Below are positions 34,124 through 42,731 of a stretch of DNA of 64,000 bases, in pieces. The stretch lies in NCBI RefSeq assembly GCF_020529025.1, contig NZ_JACNMM010000010.1, forward strand, positions 1-64,000, given 5' to 3'. Origin of the DNA: Oceaniglobus trochenteri (GTDB taxonomy: Bacteria > Pseudomonadota > Alphaproteobacteria > Rhodobacterales > Rhodobacteraceae). Numbering within the stretch: position 1 is the stretch's first letter; the number at the start of each line of letters is the position of its first letter. The translations under genes were made by a program, and so were the position numbers. The notes below the pieces were generated by a model, which was not told the DNA's origin, did no database searches, and saw only the letters and a program-made list of their open reading frames with translations.

Positions 34124-34813
34124 ATGAGCGCCGATCTGCCCCGTGTCCTTGTCGTCGAGGATGAACCCGCCCAGCGCGAGGTGCTGGCCTATAACCTCGA
34201 AGCCGAGGGGTTTCACGTCCTGCGCGCCGAAAGCGGCGATGAGGCGCTTATGCTGGTGCGCGAGGACGCGCCCGACGTGATCGTCCTTGACTGGATGCTG
34301 CCGGGGGTTTCGGGCATCGAGGTGTGCCGCCGCCTGAAGATGCGCCAGGAAACCCGCGCCATCCCCGTGATCATGCTGAGCGCGCGCAGCGAAGACACCG
34401 ACAAGGTGCGTGGCCTTGATACCGGTGCCGACGATTACATGGGCAAGCCATATTCGATCAACGAACTGGTGGCCCGCGTGCGCGCCCAGTTGCGCCGCAC
34501 CCGCCCCGCGGCGGTGGGTCAGCGGCTCGAGTTCGACGACATCACGCTTGACGCCGAAACCCATCGCGTGACCCGCGACGGCAAGACGCTGAAACTGGGC
34601 CCGACCGAGTTTCGCCTGCTGGCCACCTTCATCGAGAAGCCCGGCCGCGTCTGGAGCCGCGAACAGCTGCTTGACCGGGTCTGGGGGCGTGACATCTATG
34701 TCGATACCCGCACGGTCGACGTGCATATCGGCCGGTTGCGCAAGGCGCTGTGCCTGCATGGGGGCGAAGATCCGGTGCGCACGGTGCGCGGCGCGGGCTA
34801 TGCCCTGGGCTAG
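34124..34813 (+). CDS. phoB: Phosphate regulon response regulator PhoB
   Basis: 229 residues. The receiver domain has acidic residues VEDEPAQ, phosphoacceptor Asp56 (VIVLDWMLPG), and the conserved Thr/Ser and Lys positions (MLSARSE, MGKPYSI). The C-terminal winged helix (GPTEFRLLATFIEKPGRVWSREQLLDRVWG, TVDVHIGRLRKAL) binds Pho boxes such as that at 28572. It ends the phoR-pstSCAB-phoU-phoB cluster. Confidence 0.95.
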   Translation: MSADLPRVLVVEDEPAQREVLAYNLEAEGFHVLRAESGDEALMLVREDAPDVIVLDWMLPGVSGIEVCRRLKMRQETRAIPVIMLSARSEDTDKVRGLDTGADDYMGKPYSINELVARVRAQLRRTRPAAVGQRLEFDDITLDAETHRVTRDGKTLKLGPTEFRLLATFIEKPGRVWSREQLLDRVWGRDIYVDTRTVDVHIGRLRKALCLHGGEDPVRTVRGAGYALG

Positions 34814-34956
34814 GCCCCCACCGCCATCCCCCAAAAAAGAGACGCTTGGTTACGCAGCCGCACTGGAAGGGATCAGCCCCGTCACCGCTTTGCCCCACCA
34901 TGGAGCCGAGATGGCGCGCAGGAAGACGTGACATCGACCACATGGGAGGATTTGCG

Positions 34957-36216
34957 ATGAAGAAGAATTTCCTTGGCACCATTTCGACGCTGGCGGTGAT
35001 GACCGCCGGCAGCGCGGCCCTGGCCGATGCGCATTCCGGGCCGCTCAAGGTGGGCGTGCTGGTGACGCTGGAAGGCACCTATGCCGTTCCGGGCGAAGAC
35101 GGCGTGCGCGGCATCGAACTGGCCCTGGCCCAGCATGACGGCATGGCCGGCGGGCGCGAGATCGAGCTGACGACCGTATCCACCGACACCACCCCCGACA
35201 GCGCCGTGCGCGGCGCGCGCAAGCTGGTGGAACAGGATGGCGTGGAAATCGTGATCGGGCCGCTTTCCGGTTCCGAAGGCATCGCGATCCGCGACTATTC
35301 GAAAACCCAGCCGGGCGTCACCTTCATCAACGGCATCTCGGGCGCACAAGAGGCCACCTATGTCGACCCGTCCGAGAACTTCTTCCGCTACAACATGGAA
35401 GGGGCGCAGTGGTCGGCCGGTCTGGGCGATTACGTGTTCAACGAAAAGGGATACAAGACCGTCGCCACCATCGGCGAGGATTATTCCTTCATCTACACCC
35501 AGGTTCTGGGCTTTGCCCTTGGGTATTGCCAGGCGGGCGGCGAGATTACCGAACGCTTCTGGGTGCCGCTGGGCACCAAGGACTTCGGCTCGATCATCGC
35601 GTCTCTGCCCGATGATGTCGATGCCATCTACCTTGGCCTTGGCGGCGGCGATGCCGTGAACTTCCTCAACCAGTACCAGCAGGCCGGCGGTGAGGCGAAC
35701 CTGATCGGCGGCACGATCATGGTTGACGGCACGGTGCTGAACTCCAAGGGTTCGGCCAAGGATGCGCTGATCGGGGTTCCGTCCTCGGGGCCGCAGGCCG
35801 ATACCTATGACGGGGAAAAATGGGTCGCCTATGTCGATGCCTACAAGGAAATGTTCCCCGATGGCTTCCCCTCGCCGTCGCTTTTCGCCACCGGTTACTA
35901 CAACTCGACCAACGCCATGCTTCAGTGTCTTGACGAGGTCGAGGGCAACCTGGGCGAAGGCCAGGCCGATTTCCGCGAATGCCTGAGCAACATCGAACTG
36001 GATGCCCCCAACGGCATGATCACCCTGGACGAGAACCGCCAGGCCATCGGCACCAACTATATCACCGAAGTCTCCGAACAGGATGACGGCACCCTGGCCA
36101 ACAAGGTGGTCAAGGTTGTCGACGGTGTGGACCAGCGCCTGGGCCTGAGCAAGGAAGCCTTCGACGCCATCGGCCTTCCGGGCCGCGACGTGCCCGAGTG
36201 CAAGACCTCGTACTGA
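34957..36216 (+). CDS. Periplasmic binding protein of a Liv/amide-type ABC transporter
   Basis: 419 residues from ATG 34957, preceded by GGGAGGA. The signal peptide is MKKNFLGTISTLAVMTAGSAALA. Peripla_BP_6 features are LKVGVLVTLEGTYAVPGEDGVRGIELAL, IVIGPLSGSEGIAIRDYS and VATIGEDYSFIYTQVLGFA. It differs clearly from the LivK-like protein at 18971. The permease and ATPase genes that probably serve it begin 3.6 kb downstream, after a dehydrogenase pair and an AraC regulator. The ligand is unknown; with the catabolic genes downstream, a ring compound or carboxylate is as plausible as an amino acid. Confidence 0.87.
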   Translation: MKKNFLGTISTLAVMTAGSAALADAHSGPLKVGVLVTLEGTYAVPGEDGVRGIELALAQHDGMAGGREIELTTVSTDTTPDSAVRGARKLVEQDGVEIVIGPLSGSEGIAIRDYSKTQPGVTFINGISGAQEATYVDPSENFFRYNMEGAQWSAGLGDYVFNEKGYKTVATIGEDYSFIYTQVLGFALGYCQAGGEITERFWVPLGTKDFGSIIASLPDDVDAIYLGLGGGDAVNFLNQYQQAGGEANLIGGTIMVDGTVLNSKGSAKDALIGVPSSGPQADTYDGEKWVAYVDAYKEMFPDGFPSPSLFATGYYNSTNAMLQCLDEVEGNLGEGQADFRECLSNIELDAPNGMITLDENRQAIGTNYITEVSEQDDGTLANKVVKVVDGVDQRLGLSKEAFDAIGLPGRDVPECKTSY

Positions 36217-36244
36217 TCGGGGCCTGACCGCAGAGACCCGAAAC

Positions 36245-36281
36245 CCGGGCGGCATCCCTGGCGATGCCGCCCGGTCTTTCC
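36245..36281 (+). terminator. Hairpin terminator after the binding-protein gene
   Basis: CCGGGCGGCATC (36245-36256) pairs perfectly with GATGCCGCCCGG (36263-36274), followed by TCTTTCC. The 12-bp stem with a short T-rich tail suggests partial termination before the dehydrogenase genes. Confidence 0.65.
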
Positions 36282-36307
36282 TTACACATTCATTTCGGTG
36301 TGGCGCC

Positions 36308-37318
36308 ATGACGCTGATCACCTATCCCACGCGCGTGCATTTTGCCGATGGCGTGCTGGAAGAGGCTTTGCGCTCGGAGCTTGAGAGGCAGGGCCATCGC
36401 CACCCGCTGTTGCTGTGCGATGCAACGCTTGAGGGCAGCGTGTTCCAGGAACGGGTGCTGGCGGGCGTGCCGCGCCATTCGGGCCGGGTTGCCATGCAGA
36501 TGGGGCCATTGGCTGACCCCCGGGCCGTCATCCGGGCGGTAGAAGAGCAACATGCCGAAAGGCCCATCGACGTGATTGTCGCCTTTGGGTCGTCCCGTGC
36601 CATTGAGGTGGGGCGCAAGTGCCGCCGCGCGCTGTCCACCGACCGCGAGGCGCGGCTTGATCTTTTCGCGGTACCGGGGGCCGATGGCATGCCCGATCCC
36701 TGCACCCGCAACCTGGAAAGCTGGCGCATGGGGCTGCCGTCGATCCTGATCTGCGATCCGACGCTGACGCTGCACGCCGACCGCCGAGCAAGCCAGGCGG
36801 CCTCGGTCCTGTCGCTGGCGCGCTGTCTGGAAAGCTATCTTGCCGTGGCCTTCAACCCGCCCGCCGATGGCATGGCGCTGGATGGGTTCCTGCGCTGCAT
36901 TCGCAACATCCACCGCCTGAACGACAGCGACGACGGGCTGGCGGTGCGGCGCGATCTGATGGCTGCCTGCCTGAATGCCATGCTGGCGCAGGAAAAGGGG
37001 CTTGGCCCGGCGCAGCTTCTGGCGCGCGCCTTGGGGGCGGGGCCGGAACCGGGCGCCGTGGCCCGGCTGATCCTGCCCGGCATCCTAGCCGCGGTGGCGC
37101 CCGACGGCGAAAAGCCTGCGGCGCTGTGTTCGATGATGGGCTGTGCGCTGGGGCTGGCCGAGGGCATGCGCGATTTCCTCGAAGACCTGCCGATGCAGCG
37201 CAGCCTGTCGGACATGGGGGTGGGGGCCGACGACATCGACCGCGCCGCCGAGGCGATGGAGGGGCGCAGCGATCTGCCGCCCGCCGCCGCGCGGGATATA
37301 TTGGAGTCGGTCTTTTGA
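36308..37318 (+). CDS. Degenerate iron-containing alcohol dehydrogenase-like protein
   Basis: A 336-residue protein with the overall order of the Fe-ADH/maleylacetate-reductase family: an N-terminal half like VHFADGVLEEALRSELERQG...VIVAFGSSRAIEVGRK and a helical C-terminal half. The hallmark GGGS loop reads AFGSSRA. The metal-binding D-x3-H-x2-E segment reads SLARCLESYL, and both later His (HxLGG...HG) are replaced in LARALGAGPEPGAVARLILP. Iron binding and classical dehydrogenase activity are therefore doubtful. It overlaps the aldehyde dehydrogenase gene (TTGA), so they are co-translated. It may be a divergent reductase or a pseudoenzyme. Confidence 0.65.
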   Translation: MTLITYPTRVHFADGVLEEALRSELERQGHRHPLLLCDATLEGSVFQERVLAGVPRHSGRVAMQMGPLADPRAVIRAVEEQHAERPIDVIVAFGSSRAIEVGRKCRRALSTDREARLDLFAVPGADGMPDPCTRNLESWRMGLPSILICDPTLTLHADRRASQAASVLSLARCLESYLAVAFNPPADGMALDGFLRCIRNIHRLNDSDDGLAVRRDLMAACLNAMLAQEKGLGPAQLLARALGAGPEPGAVARLILPGILAAVAPDGEKPAALCSMMGCALGLAEGMRDFLEDLPMQRSLSDMGVGADDIDRAAEAMEGRSDLPPAAARDILESVF

Positions 37319-38745
37319 AACCCCTGCTGATCGATGGCGCATGGCAGCGCACCTCCCACGGGGTCGAGAACGTGAACCCCTCCGACACTGCCGACGTGAT
37401 CGACACCTATGCCCAGGCCGGTGTCGCCGAAACCCAGACGGCCATCGCTGCCGCCCTGGCGGCAGCGCCTGAATGGGGCCTCTCGGCGCCGCTGCTGCGC
37501 CATGATATCCTGCGCCGCGCGGGGGATGAGATTCTGGCCCGTCGCGAAGAACTGGGGCGGCTTCTGTCGCGGGAAGAGGGCAAGATCGCCCGCGAGGGCA
37601 TTGCCGAGGCGACCCGCGCCGCCCAGATCTTCCACTTCTTCGCGGCCGAGGCGCTGCGCCTGTCGGGGGAAACCGGCGCCTCTCTCCGCCCCGGCGTGAC
37701 AGTCGAGGTGACGCGCGAACCGGTGGGCGTCGTCGGCATCATCGCGCCCTGGAACTTTCCGCTGGCCATTCCGGCCTGGAAGATCGCCCCGGCCTTGTGT
37801 TTCGCCAATACGGTGGTGTTCAAACCAGCCGAGCTTGTCCCCGCCTCGGCCTGGGCGCTGGCCGACATCCTGCATCGGGCAGGGGTGCCCGATGGGGTTT
37901 TCAACCTGCTGAACGGGCCGGGCGCGGTTGTGGGGCAGGCCATGCTGGACGATCCGCGCATCGACGCCCTCAGCTTTACCGGTTCACAGGCAACAGGGAC
38001 GCGGGTGGCGGCGGCCAGCCTGCCGATGATGCGCCGCCTCCAGCTTGAGATGGGGGGCAAGAACCCGCTGGTGGTGCTGGACGATGCCGACCTTGATGTC
38101 GCGGTGCAATGCGCGCTGGACGGCGCGTTCTTTTCCACCGGGCAGCGGTGCACCGCCTCGTCCCGCCTGATCGTGACCGAGGGCCTGCACGACCGGTTCG
38201 TCAGCCGCTTGACCGAGGCCGTTTCGGCGCTGCGGGTCGGCCATGCGCTGGAGGATGCATCGGACATGGGGCCGGTAGTGAGCGAGGCACAGTTGCAGCA
38301 GCATCTGGCCTTCATCGCGCAGGCCCGCGCCCAGGGCGGCCACCTGCGCACGGGCGGCGAGGTGCTGCGCCGCGAGACTGCGGGATTCTACCTCTCGCCG
38401 GCCCTGATCACCGAGACCGATCCGAAAATGACCATCAACACCACCGAGGTTTTCGGCCCCGTCGCCAGCGTGATCCGCGTGCGCGACTATGAACATGCGC
38501 TGGCTGTGGCCAATGACACGCCCTTCGGGCTGTGCGCCGGGATCTGCACCACCAGCCTGAAACATGCCAGCGATTTCAAGCGCAAGGCACAGGCCGGGAT
38601 GGTCATGGTGAACCTGCCGACCGCCGGTGTCGATCACCACGTGCCCTTCGGCGGCACCAAGTCCAGCAGCCATGGCCCCCGTGAACAGGGCGGGCAGGCG
38701 CGTGAATTTTTCACCACACTGAAGACGGCATATGTGCAACCCTAG
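37315..38745 (+). CDS. NAD(P)-dependent aldehyde dehydrogenase
   Basis: 476 residues starting at TTG 37315 (L/MKPLLIDGAWQRTSHGVENVNP), overlapping the upstream stop, with GGAG 8 bases before; no ATG lies at an equivalent place. Family motifs: VGVVGIIAPWNFPLAIPAWKIAPAL, FTGSQATGTRVA, catalytic Glu in LQLEMGGKNPLVVL, catalytic Cys in FFSTGQRCTASSRLIV, and TEVFGPVASVIRV. The closest functional classes are alpha-ketoglutarate-semialdehyde or similar semialdehyde dehydrogenases, but substrate is not readable. It probably oxidises an aldehyde arising in the downstream pathway. Confidence 0.9.
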   Translation: MKPLLIDGAWQRTSHGVENVNPSDTADVIDTYAQAGVAETQTAIAAALAAAPEWGLSAPLLRHDILRRAGDEILARREELGRLLSREEGKIAREGIAEATRAAQIFHFFAAEALRLSGETGASLRPGVTVEVTREPVGVVGIIAPWNFPLAIPAWKIAPALCFANTVVFKPAELVPASAWALADILHRAGVPDGVFNLLNGPGAVVGQAMLDDPRIDALSFTGSQATGTRVAAASLPMMRRLQLEMGGKNPLVVLDDADLDVAVQCALDGAFFSTGQRCTASSRLIVTEGLHDRFVSRLTEAVSALRVGHALEDASDMGPVVSEAQLQQHLAFIAQARAQGGHLRTGGEVLRRETAGFYLSPALITETDPKMTINTTEVFGPVASVIRVRDYEHALAVANDTPFGLCAGICTTSLKHASDFKRKAQAGMVMVNLPTAGVDHHVPFGGTKSSSHGPREQGGQAREFFTTLKTAYVQP

Positions 38746-38887
38746 GCCGAAAGCTGCCCGTCGCCACGTAACCCTGAGTATGATTATTGGCGCGGCGGGC
38801 TTGCCCCGAAGGGGGTGGCCGTGCGGCACTGGACATTCCGGTACAATCGCCGCCAGAGCGATACGCCGGCCATAGGGAGGATGACAG

Positions 38888-39778
38888 ATGAGTCATGCGG
38901 TGTCGGTATCGCACGGAGAGTTCGGCCGTGCCACGATCTATCGGCTGGACCGGCCGATCATCAACCACGCCCATCGTGAAGGACATATCGTTTACAATAT
39001 CGGCGGCCCGGCCGCCACGATGACGGTGGCAGACAGCGAGGTGCCCTGCACCGCGACCACGGCCACCGCCATCAGCCCATGGGAGCCGCACAGTTGGAAC
39101 GGCTCTCCCGAGGGTGAGGTGGTATCGCTGACGCTTTACATAAAACCGATGTGGTTTCTCGAAAACTCGGCCTCGGCGGAATATGCGCTGAAGTTCGGGC
39201 GCAGCGCGATCACGGTCACCCCGGTGATCGACGACCTGGTGAAACGGCTGACCGCGCATCTGCTGGAGGACGAGGAACACAACGGCTTTGACGATCTGCT
39301 TTTCGCCCTGACAAAGGAGAGCTTTGAACAGACCTGGCACGCCGCGCCGCAAGGCAGCCTGAACACCGCCTGCCAGCGGTTCAGCGATTTCCGCGTGCGT
39401 CGGTCCCTGCGCCTGATGGAGGACCGGATGACCGAGGATGTCGACATGGAGGGCATCGCGCGCTCGGTCGGCCTGTCGCGGCCGCATTTCTTCAAGCTGT
39501 TCAAGCAACAGATGGGCGTGACGCCCAATATCTACCTCAACACCCTGCGCGCCGAACAGGCGATCGAGGATCTGCTGACCACCGACAAGTCGGTCACCGA
39601 CATCGCCCACGACCTGGGCTTTTCCAGCCAGGCCAGTTTCACCCGGTTCTTTTCCTCCAACGTCGGCATCGCGCCCAGCGAATACCGCCGGGTGGCCCAT
39701 TGCTCCAGCACCGCTTTTCCGATGATCGGGCAGGCGGGCAGACTGTCGGGTATGCCGGTTTCGGGGGTGCGCAACTAA
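38888..39778 (+). CDS. AraC-family transcriptional regulator with cupin-like sensor domain
   Basis: 296 residues from ATG 38888, 7 bases after AGGGAGG; an ATG at 38881 is out of frame and too close. The N-terminal half is cupin-like (RPIINHAHREGHIVYNIGG, ISPWEPHSWNGSPEGEVVSLTLYI) with His that may bind ligand or metal. Residues ~180-275 form the two AraC helix-turn-helix motifs (DVDMEGIARSVGLSRPHFFKLFKQ, SVTDIAHDLGFSSQASFTRFF). It is sandwiched between the dehydrogenase pair and the long transporter-catabolic run on the same strand and is the obvious candidate activator of both. Confidence 0.88.
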   Translation: MSHAVSVSHGEFGRATIYRLDRPIINHAHREGHIVYNIGGPAATMTVADSEVPCTATTATAISPWEPHSWNGSPEGEVVSLTLYIKPMWFLENSASAEYALKFGRSAITVTPVIDDLVKRLTAHLLEDEEHNGFDDLLFALTKESFEQTWHAAPQGSLNTACQRFSDFRVRRSLRLMEDRMTEDVDMEGIARSVGLSRPHFFKLFKQQMGVTPNIYLNTLRAEQAIEDLLTTDKSVTDIAHDLGFSSQASFTRFFSSNVGIAPSEYRRVAHCSSTAFPMIGQAGRLSGMPVSGVRN

Positions 39779-39820
39779 CCTGAGGCGACAAGGCCCGGCA
39801 AACGGGCAGGGGAGGAATGG

Positions 39821-39877
39821 GTGATCGTCATGGCCAAGTGCATCTGCGCCGTCCCGGTGGGCCGGTCCGCACCATGA
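39821..39877 (+). CDS. Possible 18-aa leader peptide coupled to the permease gene
   Basis: The strong ribosome site GGGGAGG at 39809-39815 is correctly spaced for GTG 39821, which opens an 18-codon frame (MIVMAKCICAVPVGRSAP). Its TGA overlaps ATG 39874 of the permease (ATGA). The same ribosome site is only one base from ATG 39817 in the permease frame and would not serve that codon well. It could be a translation-coupling leader or chance. Confidence 0.3.
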   Translation: MIVMAKCICAVPVGRSAP

Positions 39878-40884
39878 GGCGTTTCGCCACCCGCCATCCT
39901 GTCTGGACTGCGATCCTGGCGGTCATCGCCGCGCTGCTGTTGTGGATGATCTTTGCCGTCTGGCCCGACGGGTTCGAGGAAGTGTTCGGCCGCAAGAAGG
40001 TGTTCCTGAACGCGCTGTTCAACGGCATCACCCTGGGCGGGCTCTATTTCCTGGTGGCCAGCGGGTTTACCCTGATCTTCGGGCTGATGCGCAACGTGAA
40101 CCTGGCGCACGGGTCGCTGTACCTTCTGGGGGGCTATGTCGGCTATTTCGCCGCCGACATCACGGGGTTCTGGCTTCTGGCCTTCCCCATCGCCTTCGTG
40201 GTGGTCGGGTTCTTCGGTATCATGCTGCAAATCCTGGTCTTTAGACGGATGGAGGGCGAAGACCTGCGCCAGACCCTGGTGACCATCGGCATTTCCATCG
40301 TGGTGGCCGACCTGATGCTTTGGGGCTTTGGCGGTGATTTCTACAACATCTCGCCACCCGAATGGCTCTCGGGCCCGATGAGCACATTTTTCGTGACCGC
40401 CGTCAAATCCTCGGGCGAACCGGTGTTCATGAAGTACCCGATGGTGCGCATCGTGATCTTTGCCGCCTCGGTGGTGGTGGGTGTGGCCATGTGGCTGGCG
40501 CTGAACAAGACGCGTATCGGCATGATGATCCGCGCCGGCGTCGATGATCGCGACATGCTGAGCGCGACGGGCGCGCGCATCCAGATCGTCTTTGTCGGCG
40601 TCTTTGCCTTCGGGGCCGGGCTTGCGGGGATCGCCGGTGTCGTCGGCGGCACCTTCCAGTCGATCGCCCCGGGCGAGGATATACGGTTCCTGCTGGCCAG
40701 CCTCGTGGTGGTGATCGTCGGCGGCATGGGGTCGATTCCCGGCGCCGCGCTGGGGGCTCTGCTGATCGGGCTGGCCGAACAGTTCGGGTCGGTCTATTTC
40801 CCGACCTATGCCGTCGTGCTGACCTTCCTCATCATGGTGATCGTGCTGGCCTTCCGCCCGCAGGGTCTGTTGGGAAAGGCCTGA
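39874..40884 (+). CDS. Liv-type ABC transporter permease (LivH-like), catabolic cluster
   Basis: 336 residues from ATG 39874 (MRRFATRHPVWTAILAVIAALLLW); an in-frame ATG at 39817 adds 19 polar residues. About eight spans. LivH motifs: FNGITLGGLYFLVASGFTLIFGLMRNVNLAHGSLYLLGGYVG, the coupling loop MIRAGVDDRDMLSATGARI, and VVVIVGGMGSIPGAALGALLIGL. An additional N-terminal hydrophobic segment is present. It is first in a run of about 16 same-strand genes with gaps of 33 bases or less. Confidence 0.87.
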   Translation: MRRFATRHPVWTAILAVIAALLLWMIFAVWPDGFEEVFGRKKVFLNALFNGITLGGLYFLVASGFTLIFGLMRNVNLAHGSLYLLGGYVGYFAADITGFWLLAFPIAFVVVGFFGIMLQILVFRRMEGEDLRQTLVTIGISIVVADLMLWGFGGDFYNISPPEWLSGPMSTFFVTAVKSSGEPVFMKYPMVRIVIFAASVVVGVAMWLALNKTRIGMMIRAGVDDRDMLSATGARIQIVFVGVFAFGAGLAGIAGVVGGTFQSIAPGEDIRFLLASLVVVIVGGMGSIPGAALGALLIGLAEQFGSVYFPTYAVVLTFLIMVIVLAFRPQGLLGKA

Positions 40885-40887
40885 CCC

Positions 40888-41943
40888 ATGGTTGCCATGC
40901 CCGAATCCGACGCCCGCAGCGAAAAGAAGCCGCCCCAATGGGTGGAAAACACACCACCCGCCTATTGGGTGCTGGGCATCCTGCTGTTGATCGTGCCGAC
41001 CTTCGCCAGCAACTTCGTGATGTTCCAGATCATGGGCTGGACCTTCATCCTGGGCCTGATTGCCCTGTCGCTGATGTTCCTGGGCGGATATGGCGGGATG
41101 GTATCTTTGGCGCAAATGGCCTTTGCAGGCTTTTGCGGCTACATGATCGCCATCTTCGGCAACAGCGCGGTCGAGGGGATATCACAGGGCTGGCCCTGGT
41201 GGCTGGTCATTCCGCTGGCGTTGTTCCTCACCATGCTGTTCGCCACCCTCGTCGGCTGGCTGGCCGTGCGCACCGAGGGTATCTATACCATCATGATCAC
41301 CCTCGCCATCGCGGCGGCCTTCTTCTATTTCGCGCGCCAGAACTACGAGGTGTTCAACGGTTTCCAGGGCTTCAATTCGGTCCTGCCGCCCGAACTGTTC
41401 GGGGTCGATTGGCGCGGGCCGGTGGCCTTCTATTACCTCACCCTGTTCTGGGCCGTCGCCGGATATGCCGCGGTGCTTTACGTCAGCCGCGCGCCCTTCG
41501 GGCTGGCGCTGCAAGGGGTGCGCGACAATCCGCGCCGCATGGCCGCGCTGGGGTACAACGTGACCGCGCACCGGGTGGCGGCCTATGCCTTTGCCGCGCT
41601 GATCGCCGGGATCGGCGGTATCCTTCTGACCTGGCAATCGGCGCAGATTTCGCCCGGCACCATCAGCATTCAGGCCGCCATCGACGTTCTTGTGATCGCG
41701 GTGATCGGCGGGCTGCGCCATCCCATCGGCGCCTTCATCGGCGCCTTCATCTTCGTGCTGCTCAAGACCTTCGCCGTCGATGTCCTGATCGCGCTGGGGC
41801 TGGGGGGTGAGAGGTTCAACCTGCTGATCGGCATCGGTTTCCTGATCATCGTATTCTGGTCGCCCGACGGCCTTCTGGGGCTTTGGGAAAAGCTGCGCGA
41901 CAGCCGCAAGCGCGATCCGCTGACCGGCAAGGGGGTGGAGTGA
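40888..41943 (+). CDS. Liv-type ABC transporter permease (LivM-like), catabolic cluster
   Basis: A 351-residue membrane protein with about nine spans. LivM motifs: FILGLIALSLMFLGGYGGMVSLAQMAFAGFCGYM, VRTEGIYTIMITLAIAAAFFYFA, the coupling loop VRDNPRRMAALGYNVTAHRV, and VIGGLRHPIGAFIGAF. It starts 3 bases after the LivH-like gene and its stop overlaps the next start (TGATG). It differs clearly from livM at 14821. Confidence 0.87.
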   Translation: MVAMPESDARSEKKPPQWVENTPPAYWVLGILLLIVPTFASNFVMFQIMGWTFILGLIALSLMFLGGYGGMVSLAQMAFAGFCGYMIAIFGNSAVEGISQGWPWWLVIPLALFLTMLFATLVGWLAVRTEGIYTIMITLAIAAAFFYFARQNYEVFNGFQGFNSVLPPELFGVDWRGPVAFYYLTLFWAVAGYAAVLYVSRAPFGLALQGVRDNPRRMAALGYNVTAHRVAAYAFAALIAGIGGILLTWQSAQISPGTISIQAAIDVLVIAVIGGLRHPIGAFIGAFIFVLLKTFAVDVLIALGLGGERFNLLIGIGFLIIVFWSPDGLLGLWEKLRDSRKRDPLTGKGVE

Positions 41944-42731
41944 TGGCGCGCGATACCGTCACCGAACGCCTTGCCGCCACCGGCACCGACAACGCGCTGG
42001 AGCTGCGCGGTGTGTCGAAGAAATTCGGCGAGCTCGAGGCCCTGGGCGGAATCGAGATGACCGTGAAGCCGGGCGAGCGCCGCGCGGTGCTGGGCAGCAA
42101 CGGGGCGGGCAAGACGACGCTTTTCAACTGCATCACCGGCGATTTCGCTCCCACCACGGGCGCCATCCGCTTTTTCGGCGAAGACGTGACAGCCTTTCCC
42201 GCGCAGGAACGCATCCGCCGCGGGTTGCGCCGGACCTATCAGATTTCGCTGCTGTTTTCCGGGCTCTCGGTGATCGACAATATCTATCTTGCCTGTCGCG
42301 GCGTGTCGCGGGGGCGGTTTTCCTTCATCCGTCCGGGGCGGTCTGACGCGCTGATGCAATCGGCCGAGGATCTTCTGCGCGTCGTCCACTTGGAGCCAGT
42401 GCGCGACACCATGGTCAGCGACCTGTCCTATGGCCAGCAGCGCCAGCTTGAAATCGCCATGGCGCTGTCGGGGGCGCCGCGCTTCATCCTGTTCGACGAA
42501 CCGGCCGCCGGTCTTTCACCCACCGAACGCAGCGAACTGGTGCAAATCCTCACCGGGCTGCCCTCGCATGTTGGCTACATCATCATCGAACACGACATGG
42601 ACGTGGCCCTGCGCGTGTCGGACATGGTGACGATGATGCACAACGGGCGCATCTTCAAGGAAGGCAAGCCCGCCGAAATCGAGGACGACGAAGAGGTGCA
42701 GGCGCTGTACCTGGGGGGCGGCCATGACTGA
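41943..42731 (+). CDS. Liv-type ABC transporter ATPase (LivG-like), catabolic cluster
   Basis: 262 residues from ATG 41943. Walker A GSNGAGKTT, LivG-type GLRRTYQISLLFSGLSVIDN, the signature region LSYGQQRQLEIAMAL (Tyr replacing the first Gly of LSGGQ, common in LivG), Walker B FILFDEPAAGLSP and H-loop IEHDMDVALRVSD. It overlaps the following fusion gene by 8 bases. Confidence 0.87.
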   Translation: MARDTVTERLAATGTDNALELRGVSKKFGELEALGGIEMTVKPGERRAVLGSNGAGKTTLFNCITGDFAPTTGAIRFFGEDVTAFPAQERIRRGLRRTYQISLLFSGLSVIDNIYLACRGVSRGRFSFIRPGRSDALMQSAEDLLRVVHLEPVRDTMVSDLSYGQQRQLEIAMALSGAPRFILFDEPAAGLSPTERSELVQILTGLPSHVGYIIIEHDMDVALRVSDMVTMMHNGRIFKEGKPAEIEDDEEVQALYLGGGHD

